From positions 241,717,530 through 241,781,529 of the forward strand of contig CP136065.1 of assembly GCA_032622095.1 (NCBI GenBank): a stretch of DNA of 64,000 nucleotides, in the 5' to 3' direction. A model generated the notes under the pieces. It was not told the DNA's origin. It saw only the letters and a list, made by a program, of their open reading frames with translations, and searched no databases. Source of the DNA: Siphonodentalium dalli (Eukaryota > Mollusca > Scaphopoda > Gadilida > Siphonodentaliidae). The position numbers and the translations under genes were made by a program. Shown here in pieces: positions 24,120 to 35,080 of the stretch. Positions within the stretch are counted from its first letter, which is position 1. Every line of letters begins with the position of its first letter.

Positions 24120-25245
24120 AAAGAATACAAGAACAAATTATCAATGCATTATTTGATTGTCTGCTGAGTACGAAGTAATGTTACAGATGACAAATAAGCC
24201 GGAATGCAAACAAAAAGAACGCTCGTCATCGAGATATTTTTGTACAGTTTTCAGCCAAATGTATCAAATAAATGTATCAAATAAATGTATCAAATAAATG
24301 TATCAAATAAATGTATCAAATAAATGTTCATAATAAATGTATCAAATAAATGTTCATAATAGTTCCATATACTCATTAATTGTATTGTATAGTTAGTGAG
24401 TTCACGCCCCGTATCAACATAATGTTTTACACGATTTGTGCCACGCATTCAATACCCAATCCACTAGATCCGTCAATTAATTTGTTTACGTATTGTACAT
24501 GGACATTCGTAACTTAGTTTATGGCTGGAGCCAAAAAGTTAATTTATATTAAATTATTAAATTTGATTTTAAGATTGCCTGTTAAAAGGGTACTGTACGC
24601 CAAATGTTGTTGTTGGTTTCTATAGTCTCTGAGTCGGAGAATAAGGTAACAATTTTTTCATTATTTGAAAGTCTGTTGAGTACGAAGTAGTGTTACGGAT
24701 GACAAATTTACCGGAATGCAAAAATACAAATTGTCGTTGTCGAGTAATTTTTGTACAGTTTTCAACCAAATGAATCAAATAAAAGTTATATTATAGGCAT
24801 ACTAATCCCATATAATCATTTAAGTTATTGTATCGTCGCTAGTCAGTGAGTGGCTTGAGTGTTCTCCCCGTATCATCAAAATATTTTAAGCGATCGTGTG
24901 TGCGATCGGTTTAACAATCCAGTATCCCTCAATTACTTGAGGGATATAAATTCAATTTATATCAAATTATTAACTTTTAAATTATTAAATTTTAAGATAC
25001 CCTATTAACCTGAGCGTTTACAGAATACATCTTCGACTCAAATTACTTATGTTTCTATATATTATCGATATTAGATCGTTGTTGTCACCGGAAATTTAAC
25101 GAAAATGGCGTACAGTACCCCTTTAACCTGAACAGTTACAGAAGACACCTTGGACTCAAATTAATTATTTGTCTACATATATTATAGATATTAGATCGTT
25201 GTTTTTATCGGGAATTTATTGAAATCGGCGTAAAGTCCTTCCTTT
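24120..25245. mobile_element. Family N: older element with a second copy inserted in it
   Basis: The left part of the older copy is about 24120-24585 and its right part is 25123-25245. They are separated by a complete younger copy (24582-25126). The older copy carries about seven 13-bp units (ATGTATCAAATAA, 24259-24360) that the younger copy lacks. The older left end is missing or degraded. Confidence 0.7.
24582..25126. mobile_element. Family N element, complete, 545 bp, TTAA-flanked
   Basis: TTAA edges enclose terminal inverted repeats AAGGGTACTGTACGCCA / TGGCGTACAGTACCCCT. The interior is AT-rich and non-coding, so this is a non-autonomous element. Confidence 0.85.
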
Positions 25246-25372
25246 CATGTAAATTAAATTTTCTGTCGAGCTCTGACAAACTCTTTTTGCAATCGACATG
25301 TATTGTGTAAAGTACACATAGTATATTGTAGTACAAGCCAAACAGCATCACGGACACTCCGCTAGCCACGAC

Positions 25373-25775
25373 CAAGCCTGCAAATAGTGTGTCTGTCATT
25401 TGCAGAGTGGGGTCCCCAGAGGGCGAATTTAGTGACGCTATCACGCTTAGCGGGCTAGCACCACACAATTAACCTTCCGGGGACCTCATTCTGCATGGCC
25501 TCATCTGCTATGGGAGACATACCTAGACTCCGATTGAAGTTCACAAATGGTGAATATGTTATGTACACCCACTGGGAACCTCGATTATGCAATGTGTCGT
25601 CTGTAAATTTGGGGATATATATAGAGAAACTAAACTAAAAAGAAATATATGTGAAGAAGTTCTATAGAACTTTGATAATAAAGAAATTTTTCCGAGAAGA
25701 TGAGGCCTAAGCAGAATGAAGTCCGCAGAGGGTGAATTTAGTGATGCTAGCCCTCTGGGGACCTCATTCGCAAAT
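25373..25775. mobile_element. Family B element, copy 2
   Basis: It starts GTGTGTCTGTCATTTGCAG and has hairpin-like ends containing CCCAGAGGGCGAATTTAG and the complement. The body includes GAGAAGATGAGGCCTAAGC. Flanking GCCAAACNGCATCACGGA occurs on both sides, so copies 2 and 3 look like a tandem duplication. Confidence 0.7.
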
Positions 25776-25839
25776 GACAAGCCAAACGGCATCACGGAAC
25801 GGATGAGTCGAGTCAGACTCCGGCGCTAGCCAGGTCCAA

Positions 25840-26275
25840 GCATGCAAATAGTGTGTCTGTCATTTGCAGAATGAGGTCCCCAGAGGGCGAGTTTAGTTAT
25901 GCGATTCCACACAGCGGGCTAGCATCACCATATCCACCCATGGCAGACCTCATTCTGCTTAGGTCTCATCTTCTGGTGAGTATATGTAGTCTCAAATTGA
26001 CATTGTTTTTCTTTTCTTTTTCCCTTCTGGGAAGTTGTTATATCCACTAATTTGCATAAGATAAAATGCATAATTGAGGTGACTAATGGGTGAAGATCAC
26101 CAACTTCAACTGGGGAACTTCAAATATGATCCTAGGTCTCCCATAGTTGTTGAGGCCTTAAGCAAACATGAGTTCACATATTAAGGTGAATTTGGTGACG
26201 CTAGCCCGCAGTCGTCACTAAATTCAACCTCTGGTGACCCCATTATTAAAATGACAGACGCACAATTTGCAGTCT
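25840..26275. mobile_element. Family B element, copy 3
   Basis: Starts with the same GTGTGTCTGTCATTTGCAG and ends AAAATGACAGACGCAC. It is about 760 bp upstream of the putative ANKRD50 acceptor. Confidence 0.7.
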
Positions 26276-26468
26276 TGGCCAGGTCATCGATGTGGTAGAC
26301 GGATCTAGTTTAATTTGTGCGAACCTTTTCAATTCAATCTATTAAACCATGGTATATATGCTGACAGGACGGTAGTAATACCCGTACACATCGGCGACCT
26401 TCATTTTATATGCACATAAATGTATTCTATCTTGACTACCATCTAGGATATCGCTTAAATTGTTTTTG

Positions 26469-26789
26469 GGGCCTCGGTGGCTCAGTCGATTAAGGGTACA
26501 ACTCCAAGCCGTCTCGTCGTCAGCGCTGGCGATGAGGGTTCAAATCCACATGTTTCCTTCGTCAACTTGGTAATTCGAAATCGTTATCTGGTGGAGTTGC
26601 CAGTTACTCGCCGATGGCCAGCGGTTTTCCGCACATGGTCGACGAGTTTATCAGCCATTGAAAGCACTATTATATTAACCATACATGTAAGTGTGCGGAT
26701 CTCCTCCATGCACCACTAAAACTGACAATGTCGTGATATGACCTTAGTTGCTGAAAACCCCAATTAATCAATCAATCAATCAATCAATC
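26469..26789 (+). mobile_element. tRNA-derived SINE
   Basis: The head contains a perfect Pol III box A (TGGCTCAGTCG, 26478-26488) and box B (GTTCAAATC, 26538-26546). A non-tRNA body follows, and the 3' end is an (ATCA)n tail at 26765-26789. The A-to-B spacing of 60 bases is long but still acceptable for a tRNA-like Pol III head. The body and tail resemble SINEs of marine invertebrates from memory only. It sits about 250 bp upstream of the putative ANKRD50 leader. Confidence 0.8.
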
Positions 26790-27038
26790 TTAAATTGTTT
26801 CTGGAATACAGCAGTTATTTGATGTAGTTCTGGACGAGGTCCAACGAGTCTACTGTCTTCCCCATCTGCTCAGACAGCCTTGCACGAAGATATATCCCCC
26901 GTATTAATCACAAGCTGTGCGTAACCCGGTACATCTCAGCTACACGCGTTATACATCGCTGCCTTGAGCCTGCTAATAACCACAATCAAGAGAGTTCTAT
27001 ATAATGATCTATTAACGTATCGATTAATATATTTTCAG

Positions 27039-27220
27039 GAATACACAAGGATATCGTAACAGAAGCTTATCTACACTCAGACCAGAGTGGCGGTGATTGC
27101 GAGAATGGAAGCCGAAGTTTCAATTATGGATTTCTCCATGTTGGGTGACACGATGTCGTGCTTGTGAATGTTCTTTTCTGAGATTACATGCTGGATTTAT
27201 CTCTAGCGGGACGCGAAACT
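27039..27220 (+). other. Putative 5'UTR portion of ANKRD50 exon A
   Basis: ATATTTTCAG at 27029-27038 is a plausible splice acceptor. A leader starting at 27039 would run into the coding sequence, consistent with an upstream non-coding first exon that I cannot locate. No TATA box or other promoter signal is obvious between the SINE and this point. The alternative is that transcription starts within this stretch. Confidence 0.4.
27105..27167 (+). other. Upstream ORF (20 codons) in the putative ANKRD50 leader
   Basis: An ATG at 27105 with A at -3 and G at +4 opens 20 codons (starting MEAEVSIMDF) and stops at TGA 27165-27167, 53 bases before the preferred main start. It is in a different frame from the main ORF. 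If it is in the mature leader it could dampen translation of the NTPase. There is no evidence that the peptide itself matters. Confidence 0.35.
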
Positions 27221-29704
27221 ATGGCTGAGTGCTTACTAAAAGGGAAGCGGCTTTTCTGTCGCGAATGGACGTTTAGTAAACTAAATCACTGCTTGGAGAA
27301 TTTGTCGTCTGCAAAAACGCGTGGCGCGCTTATAATGGGCGGACCAGGATGTGGAAAAACATCCGTCTGCTGCGAACTAGTATGGCCGACATCACATGGT
27401 AAGCAGAAGACCATGTCAAAGAAAATGCTTGCCTACCACTTCTGTCAAGCCCACGATATCGAGTCGCTTTCAATGTCGAATTTCATCTACAATCTCGTTT
27501 CTCAACTCAAAAAATGTAAGTTGATTGAGGGCTACAACGACATAATCGACGATTCCAGTATTAAAAAAAGTCTGTCGGAATCAGAATGTGAAAAGAACCC
27601 GGATGAAGCATTCCGAAGAGCGATAGTGGAACCACTGGCTGCCATTCGACCACCGTCTAGCAACCTAGTATTGTTGGTTGACTCCATCGATGAATCCTAC
27701 TTCCAGTGTATCAATGATCGTTTACAGGGGAGTCGAACGGTTGCCGAACTTCTTGCTAATCATTTCGGACTGTTGCCCAAGTGGTTGTTGCTGATATGCT
27801 CTTCCAGAAAACACAGTAAGACTGTCACGCGATTGTTTACCGGTTTTCGTAAAATTAGTCTGGACGATTTGAGGAAAAGCCACGTTGTTCGGGATGTCCA
27901 GCAATATATTCTGTGCAGACTTGATCAGGAAGAAGAATTGCGCCAACACTTGAGTCGCGAAACTGCCGAAATGTTGAACCAGTTACATATAAAAAGCAAT
28001 GGCTGTTTTCTCTACTTGGAAAAAGTGTTAGACGGCGTGGCGGACAGCTTTATTATGCTTCGGGAGATTCGTGATATACCCGGCACTCTTAACGGGCTGT
28101 ATTTGTGGTTATGCCAGCGTTTGTTTATGCGGAAGCAGTTTGTGAAGATACAGCCCATTTTGAATGTAATATTAGCAGCTCACAAACCTCTGACGGAGCG
28201 AGAGTTATATATATCCGCTGCCACTAGAAACAATCTCTTGTCTGAAGACGAGTTTAAGAGACGCGTGAAACTTCTGTCGAAAATACTCGTTGATGGGCTG
28301 AACGGTAGCAAGATCCTCTTCCATCACAGTTTCGCCGAGTGGCTGCTGGACGTGAAGCACTGTACGCAGAAGTATCTCTGCAATGCGGCGGATGGCCACG
28401 GCATGCTGGCGATGCACGCTACATTAAATGCTGGCAATCTCACATCGGCGGAAGTTCAGGACTTCGCGTTACATTTAGAGAGAGCGCCGTGGCAGGCGAG
28501 TGTAACCCACAGTTGTATTGTTAATTGGATGCTTATATCGGGAGCTAACGTGGAGGACAGTTTGCAAACAGGAATTCCCAAAGATAACAAAGTATTGAAA
28601 CTTCTATTAGATGCAGGCGCTAAAATGCCAACGGAAGAGGAAGCTGTGCAAAGTATTAGTGCGAGTATGAGTGCTCTGAATGACATTTCTGAAAGTGAAG
28701 CCGATAAATTTCTAGTCGAGGTGGACGCTCCTTTAGACCATGTCGATACGAACGGACGTACTTTATTACACACAGCTTCGTACCATGGCAACTTGGACAT
28801 GGTTGGATATTTAGTTGCTAAGGGAGCTAATATTGAAGCAAAGGATAAATCTGGACAGACCGCTTTAAATCTTGCTGCTAGGCAAGGTCATTCTGATGTT
28901 GTTTTGGAATTACTAAGAGCTGGTGCAAATGTGAATCATGCTGACAATGATGGATGGACAGCTCTTCGCTCGTCGTCATGGGGTGGCCACAGCAACGTGG
29001 TTGTCCTTCTCTTGGGATCAAAAGCGGAAGTGGATCACACGGATAGTGATCAGAGGACTGCATTGAGAGCCGCTGCCTGGGGAGGCCATGAGGATATTGT
29101 TCTTCAGTTACTCAACTACGGTGCTGACGTCAACAAAGCAGACAACGAAGGGCGAACTGCATTAATTGCGGCAGCGTATATGGGTCACGTTGAAATCGTT
29201 GCACACTTGTTGGAGTTTAACGCCAAAATTGATCATCAGGACTGTGATGGACGCACGGCTTTATCTGTCGCAGCTTTGTGTATTCCCGCTAGTGAAGGTC
29301 ACGAAAAGGTCGTGAGCCTCCTTCTGGAAAGAGGAGCGGAAGTTAACCACAAAGACAACGACGGCATGACGCCATTGTTGGTGGCCGCCTACGAGGGCCA
29401 TAAGGACGTATGTGAGTTACTCTTAGAATGGGATGCCGACATCGATCATGCGGACAATAACAATCGGACTCCCTTGCTGGCTGCGGCTTCTATGGGACAT
29501 GCTGACGTCGTCTGTCAACTGTTGTATTGGGACGCCGCCGTTGACACTATTGATGCCGATGGTCGTACTGTTCTCAGCATTGCCGCTGCCAATGGCAACG
29601 TGGCCGTCGTACAACAACTTCTCGATAGGGGATTGGATGAAATGCACAAAGATAACAGCGGTTGGATGCCTCTGCATATGGCGGCATTTGAAGGTCACGG
29701 TGGG
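27221..29704 (+). CDS. ANKRD50: ANKRD50 ortholog, coding exon A (NTPase part and first ankyrin repeats)
   Basis: This exon encodes residues 1-828 of an ankyrin repeat domain 50 protein. In vertebrates ANKRD50 links SNX27-retromer and WASH on endosomes and supports recycling of nutrient transporters to the plasma membrane. Visible here are a Walker A motif GGPGCGKT (residues 40-47), a Walker B-like [10 protein letters not shown] (149-158), conserved blocks such as [12 protein letters not shown] and [18 protein letters not shown], then about ten 33-residue ankyrin repeats from residue 511. The sixth repeat has a short insertion (CIPASEGH) that I recall in human ANKRD50. The frame opens after an in-frame TGA (27179) with ATGs at 27188 and 27221. 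I prefer 27221: it has A at -3 and G at +4, and MAECLLKGK lines up with the vertebrate start, whereas 27188 has T at -3. The start at 27188 would add 11 residues. The exon ends in phase 0 at TGGG|GTGAGT inside the tenth repeat. Identity is near certain; the exact start is less so. Confidence 0.95.
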
Positions 29705-29739
29705 GTGAGTACACAATCAATTAAGTTGTAGACAGGACT

Positions 29740-30296
29740 GGAAACATGGTGCCGGTCATTTGCAGTATCAGGTCCCCAGAGGGTAATTTATTGACGCTAC
29801 GCCGCTGTAGCATAACTAAATTCACCTTTTGTGGGACCTCATTCTGCTTAGGTGTCATCTATGGAAAGTATTTGTAAATCACATTATTAAACCAGTTATT
29901 TTTAGAAACTTTTTTTTAGAAAATTTCTTTTTTCATTTTTAGTTGAGAGTAGCTATATCCCCAAATTGGCAGACGACACAATGCATACTCGAGGTGCACA
30001 TCACCATCGGGGAATTTATATCTGAGTCTACATGTATGTCCCACAGCAGATGAGACCATACGAAATTAGTTCCCCCGGATGGTGAATTTGTGACGCTAGC
30101 CCGCTGAGTATAGGATAAGGGTTACCCTCTGAGGACTTCATTCTGCAAAATCAGACACACTAAACTCAGGGTGTGTCACTGATCAATGAGGCCTAAGCAG
30201 AATGAGGTCCACAGAGGATGAACTTATGTGTGGGGTAGCGTCACTAAATTCACCCATCGGGGACCTCATTCTGCAATAGTCCGGCACCATATTTTC
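29740..30296. mobile_element. Family B element, copy 4, just after the exon A donor
   Basis: Termini are GGAAACATGGTGCCGG and CCGGCACCATATTTTC. Internal hairpins carry GAATGAGGTCC-type arms. It begins 35 bp after the splice donor. Confidence 0.75.
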
Positions 30297-30391
30297 ATAC
30301 CTGGTTATATAATTTCTGCAACATAACAATGTTATGTAAACCAAACCAACACATCAATAAAAACAACATCGTATACTTACTGCAACATACA

Positions 30392-30600
30392 GTAATGCCC
30401 TAGATAATCGACTCCTTAACAACATCAGAATTATGGGTAATTTTTCAGGATTTAGTTGGAAATATGGCTTGTTGCCATTCATCGGAAAGCTCTCACTGAG
30501 AGCTTTCCAATGAATGGCAACAAGCCATATTTCCGACTAAATCCTGAAAAATTACCCATAATTCTGCTGTGGTTAGGAAGTCGATTATTTAGGGCTTAAT
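30392..30600. mobile_element. Family D palindromic MITE, copy 2
   Basis: A 209-nt foldback with AGTAATGCCC / GGGCTTAAT ends and the central GAGAGCTTTCC pair. Imperfect direct repeats of about 50 bp flank it (30316-30375 and 30600-30655, AACAATGTTATGTAAA). Confidence 0.8.
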
Positions 30601-30659
30601 GTAACAATGTTATGTAAATCAAACACATTAATAATAACAACATCGTTTGCATCTGTTCT

Positions 30660-31284
30660 ACATGCGCCAATCTAATTTACTGACGAGCATGTAAACATTT
30701 AGATATGTTGAACTTATTTATAAACACCCCCCATTAAATACACAGATATATACGAATTCATTCAGAGAATATCCTCTCAACTACATCCATATTACGATTT
30801 TTCGTATATCACAATCGGTTGTTGAGTCATTCTGATTACTCTCGAGTGCCTATATAGCAGTACTGGGTGGAAAATATCCAAAATGTTAATATAACAGTAC
30901 AAATCGGAATAATGTTACAGGGTGCACCGGTACATCCATATAGAAGTACCAGATATCTGCTATATTATAATACTAGTACATAATGTATTGTAAATGTTAG
31001 AGATAGACACTGGTGAATATAAAAATAAATATGTAACCATTAACTGCAGTTTATACTGAAAATGGAATAATCAAAGAATTAGGCAGGTGAACCCCCAGGT
31101 CCACTTTTTGCGAAAATTAATAAACGTACAGGGCCAGATAAAGATTGTACAGGTGAGAGTTTTTCATCAGGAAAAAATAAACGTACATGTATGACTATTG
31201 TGCAGTCGAGAGAAAATACATTGTGAATTATTTGTCTTTGGGCAGTGAAGAGTGATATTTTCAATAGTCTAGTTTAGTGTGTGG
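30660..31284. other. No recognised feature
   Basis: AT-rich intronic sequence in which I see no gene or repeat. Confidence 0.5.
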
Positions 31285-32100
31285 GCGGGGGTAGTGACTA
31301 GAGGGTCTCCGTTGGTGGGGTAGAATTTACAACTGCACCGACCCAGTTGAAACTAGATCCAAATTTCCAAATACCGTGAACAGGTCTGGCTCATGTGCAA
31401 ATTTGACTATATAGTCAGATCTGCACATAATGTGTAAATCGAGCTATACAGTTTTGGTATGAAATATTCTATTTCCACCAAATATCATTTCTTTTGAAAT
31501 CCAGTTGGTTATTTCTTTATCTTTTGATAACAATCGATGCTGGGGCCTATCACTTTCCAAAATAAAGTGATTTTATGAAGTTTGAAGAAGATAACAAAGT
31601 ATGTCCCAAAGTATGGCCAAAGTAATCATCAAAAGTCCATATTTGGTGTAAAAAATTATTCCTGCTTGGAAATATTGAATATTCTCATATTAACACATTG
31701 AAATCAAAACATTATGTGATCGAAATAATTATGATCTTTGTACTAATAAAATCTGATGATAAACTGATATAGCTCGATTTGCACATTATGCATGTGCAAA
31801 TCGGACTATATAGTCAGATCTGCACATGAGCCAGACCTGGTAAATGCTATATCTACACCCCTTCGTTTGGAATGTTCCAACTGGTACATTGGGGTTTCCA
31901 TTTCTATTGTTTCAAATTGCCAACCTGACCTCCCCTATAAGGTTGGACAATTTCCAACTGATGACCAATTCCGTCAAAACGTTTGGCCTCAATTTGGGAA
32001 GTACTCGAGTTTTGATCTGAAAACAACACAATAAATATTGGTTGGAAAATCAAACAACGAGAATGATTTCAACTAATAGTGTCTTGCTAAAGTGAAGTAG
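31285..32100. repeat. Dispersed repeat R, interrupted copy
   Basis: The left end has GAGGGTCTCCGTTGG. The right part has AGGTTGGACAATTTCC and ATTGGTTGGAAAATCAAAC. A distinct inverted-repeat element occupies 31381-31839. Confidence 0.5.
31381..31839. mobile_element. 459-bp inverted-repeat element inside repeat R
   Basis: The ends CAGGTCTGGCTCATGTGC and GCACATGAGCCAGACCTG are exact complements. Each end is itself a palindrome (TGACTATATAGTCA at the core). No TTAA duplication is visible. Confidence 0.8.
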
Positions 32101-32745
32101 TTTGCCATATCGACGTCTGTCGCGTGCGCAGTTATTGGTTATTATACACGAAGTCAACGCGTACGCCACTGATGCGTACTTTATTTATTCAAGCTGCGGG
32201 TGTATTTCCGTAAGTTTGTGAATCGAAGACATACAACAGGATGACTTGCTGGACAAAGGCAACACTAACACACAATGCAATTATCACAATGCTTAATGGC
32301 ATACGCCTGTATGGTCCCATGTGGATGGTGACAACCGGGAGTCTGAGACAATATAGCCCCGACAAAGCGCAATCGATCAAGCATTAGTACCAGCTATATA
32401 TATAGGAAGCACTTTTATCTGCTGAGATGGCACATTAAGGGATTAGCGAACTAATTGGGTTCAGTGCTGGCCAGCCCTTCCGTGTTCATTGTGCAACTCT
32501 TGAATGTGGCATTGTATTTGCTTCCTGGTAACGCAAACTACCAGGGGACTATAGACAATACTGCACATACACAGCCTCGACTGTTCATGTTCTGTGTTGA
32601 CAGTGATGTTTTGTTGCGAAATAATGTGCAAGTGTGGCTATAGATGTATGTGTATATCGGGGTTTTATATACTAGTAGATGGTTTGGTGGTTGGTATGCG
32701 CATTAACCTGACATCCCAGTTAAACCAACACTCTCAATATATTTC
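32101..32745. other. No recognised feature
   Basis: No gene or repeat recognised. Short frames at 32189-32380 and 32455-32643 are unremarkable. Confidence 0.45.
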
Positions 32746-33085
32746 TTAACCCTTTACCCAACAAAACGGCCAAAACCGGCCAAATAAAGCGTCAACAGCC
32801 TAAAATATCTTCGGTCTGTCTCAATAGAACCATACAAATATGTATATCATTGGAACCGGCTCCTTGACCACATTGTGATAGTTACAGTTATGCCCTGTGC
32901 CAATGCATCCTCTTATATATGCGAGTCGACCATATATAAGAGAATGCATTGGCCTAAAAACAATTTTATAATTTTTAATGTGTTAAGCCAAGGCATTCTC
33001 TTATATATGCGAGGCGACCTATGGTCGACTCGCATATATAAGAGAATGCATTGGCACAGGGCCATTCTGTTGGGTAAAGGGTTAA
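32746..33085. mobile_element. Family A MITE, full-length, opposite orientation
   Basis: TTAACCCTTTACCCAACA starts it and TGTTGGGTAAAGGGTTAA ends it. The GGCCAAAACCGGCC end is on the left here, so it is inverted relative to 7196. Hairpins: 32899-32953 (shortened) and 32987-33055. Confidence 0.88.
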
Positions 33086-35080
33086 ATCATCAAGCCTGAC
33101 ATGACAGTGACATGGTCCTGCTATGTCATATATACATACAACTGGCTTCGCTGTCGTGACCTGCAAGTAGCTGCAGGTAAAATTGTCCAATTAACGACCA
33201 CAACAGGTGCCGACGAATGGCTGTGTTAGTCTATAATTAGTGGTTCTTGACCTCAGTTCAACTGTTCAGTGTTACCCCGCGGATACGTTTGAAATCAATC
33301 GTCATCGCTGACTCGCCGTCAGCCATTATCAATACCGCATGCTCAACTGTCCTGCTAAATTACGTGCATTTGGGCATCTGAACATATTTTAACATGGCCG
33401 CGAGCAGCTGGTGGAAATATGTATCGAAATTTTAAACGGCGCTGCTGTGACAAATTATTCCAACGTCACAGTTATATCGGTTCCCAGCAACTAGAAGTAT
33501 GAATGGTTTGAATCCATTGAAGTTCATTTATAGTAAACTGGACATCCTTTCTGATCTGTAGCTACTGTTCGATTTCAAAGGGAGATAATTCATACGCCAG
33601 AAAAAGCAAAAGCGCTTTATTATTAGCCGCTTTTATATACCGGTATAGGCGACGGCATCTTTTACGAACGCTCATTATAATAATATATTATATGGAATGT
33701 TTGTGGCTCAGAGTTGGCTAATTTCAACATTCAGAAAGTCAGGACAATTTTTTCAGAAACTTAACCCCCAAGACAATTGGCGTATAGGAAACTTACGAAA
33801 GTTTGTCAAATATGGAGTCAAATCGGACCGGTCATCTTTAAAGATGCTCTATCTCTTTGCCAACATGTGTTATATAGTTACTCTGAATGATGGTCTATGT
33901 CTTTGCCAACATGTGTTATATAGTTACTCTGAATGGTGGTCTATCTCTTTGTCAACATGTGTTATATAGTTACTCTGGGTATAACATATTAGATTTGAAT
34001 TGTCCGGAAATGCTTCTATCGACTTTGTGGTTGTTTAGCTAACGAACAATAGTGGTTACTGTTAACAGAGACCAGAAATTTTATTGTGTAATTTTGTAAT
34101 TTTGTCACAAATAAACGTTAATTAGACTCATTATCGCTTATAACTATGTAATAAAACAATACAAACAATCAGTCTGGGACATTTGACGTTCGGAGCATAG
34201 CTTTGGAAACGCCCTAATGATCTATATCGCTATATGGTATCGCATGATTTGTCTGTTTCTAAAAATAGAACGCTAAAGTGTCCCATTTAATAATCTCATT
34301 TTATAATAAAATATTTGGAATAAAATCAATATTAATTGATAGAATCGTTCCAGAAACATGGGTCTTCAATTCATATTTATTATTTTAAACCCACGAAACT
34401 ATTTCAAAATTGTTATATGAAGAGATAATCCATCTTTCCATTAACCCTTTCACGGTGGGGGAGCTGCGCTGATGCAGCATTAAATATCATGTCACTCATG
34501 TGCAAGGTAGCAATCCCGGAAAACTGTTAGACAATTCTGTCGGTCTGACTCGCTGTCGATTAACAGTGGAATTATTTTAGTTTGAAGTCGGATCTGGTGT
34601 TGTACCTTAATCGTGAATCCAGGCTTCCGCAAGTTAATAAACACAAACATGCAATACAAACGATTAGCGAGTATGCTCAGCCTATATCGACTTTCTCCAC
34701 TTTTTGCCGGGAATGATTGAAAACATTGCCGGGATGTGTTCGATTTAACAGGAAGCGTGTGTAATTGAACGCTAACGTCGGGTTGGTACAGCAGTGCTCA
34801 CGGTTCAGACTCATCACAATATAATCTATCCAAGAAATGTCCAACCGATCGATCAAAATCGAATGGGCCGGTGCCAGATGCAAATCGAATCTGAGTCATT
34901 CTGTCAATTAAGGTGTTATCTTCGTTAGATCAGGTGGGAAATTGGCCTATTATGGTATCGATTGTCGGAGAAAGTGAAAAGACGCGGCATGTTTATCACA
35001 TAAGTACCATGCTGTTATGTGTATTGGGACATTTCCTGCATTGTTGTACGCCCACTAGAAAGCATTGCGTCGGCAATACC
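33086..35080. other. Mostly unassigned, with a small tandem repeat
   Basis: It contains three units of 46-47 bp (33847-33978, with GCCAACATGTGTTATATAGT) and a lone TTAACCCTTTCACGG at 34441 that resembles a family A terminus without a partner. No gene is recognised. Confidence 0.5.

Noticed and set aside
26478-26546. A genuine tRNA gene
   Set aside because: Boxes A and B are present, but a normal acceptor stem is not evident and the sequence continues into a SINE body with an (ATCA)n tail.
29705-29731. Natural end of a short 847-codon protein at TAG 29729
   Set aside because: The donor consensus, the phase-0 join and the rebuilt ankyrin repeat with the conserved downstream protein make splicing much more likely; a minor unspliced form is not excluded.
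34441-34520. Another family A MITE at TTAACCCTTTCACGG
   Set aside because: Only one terminus-like motif is present, with no hairpin and no matching right end.
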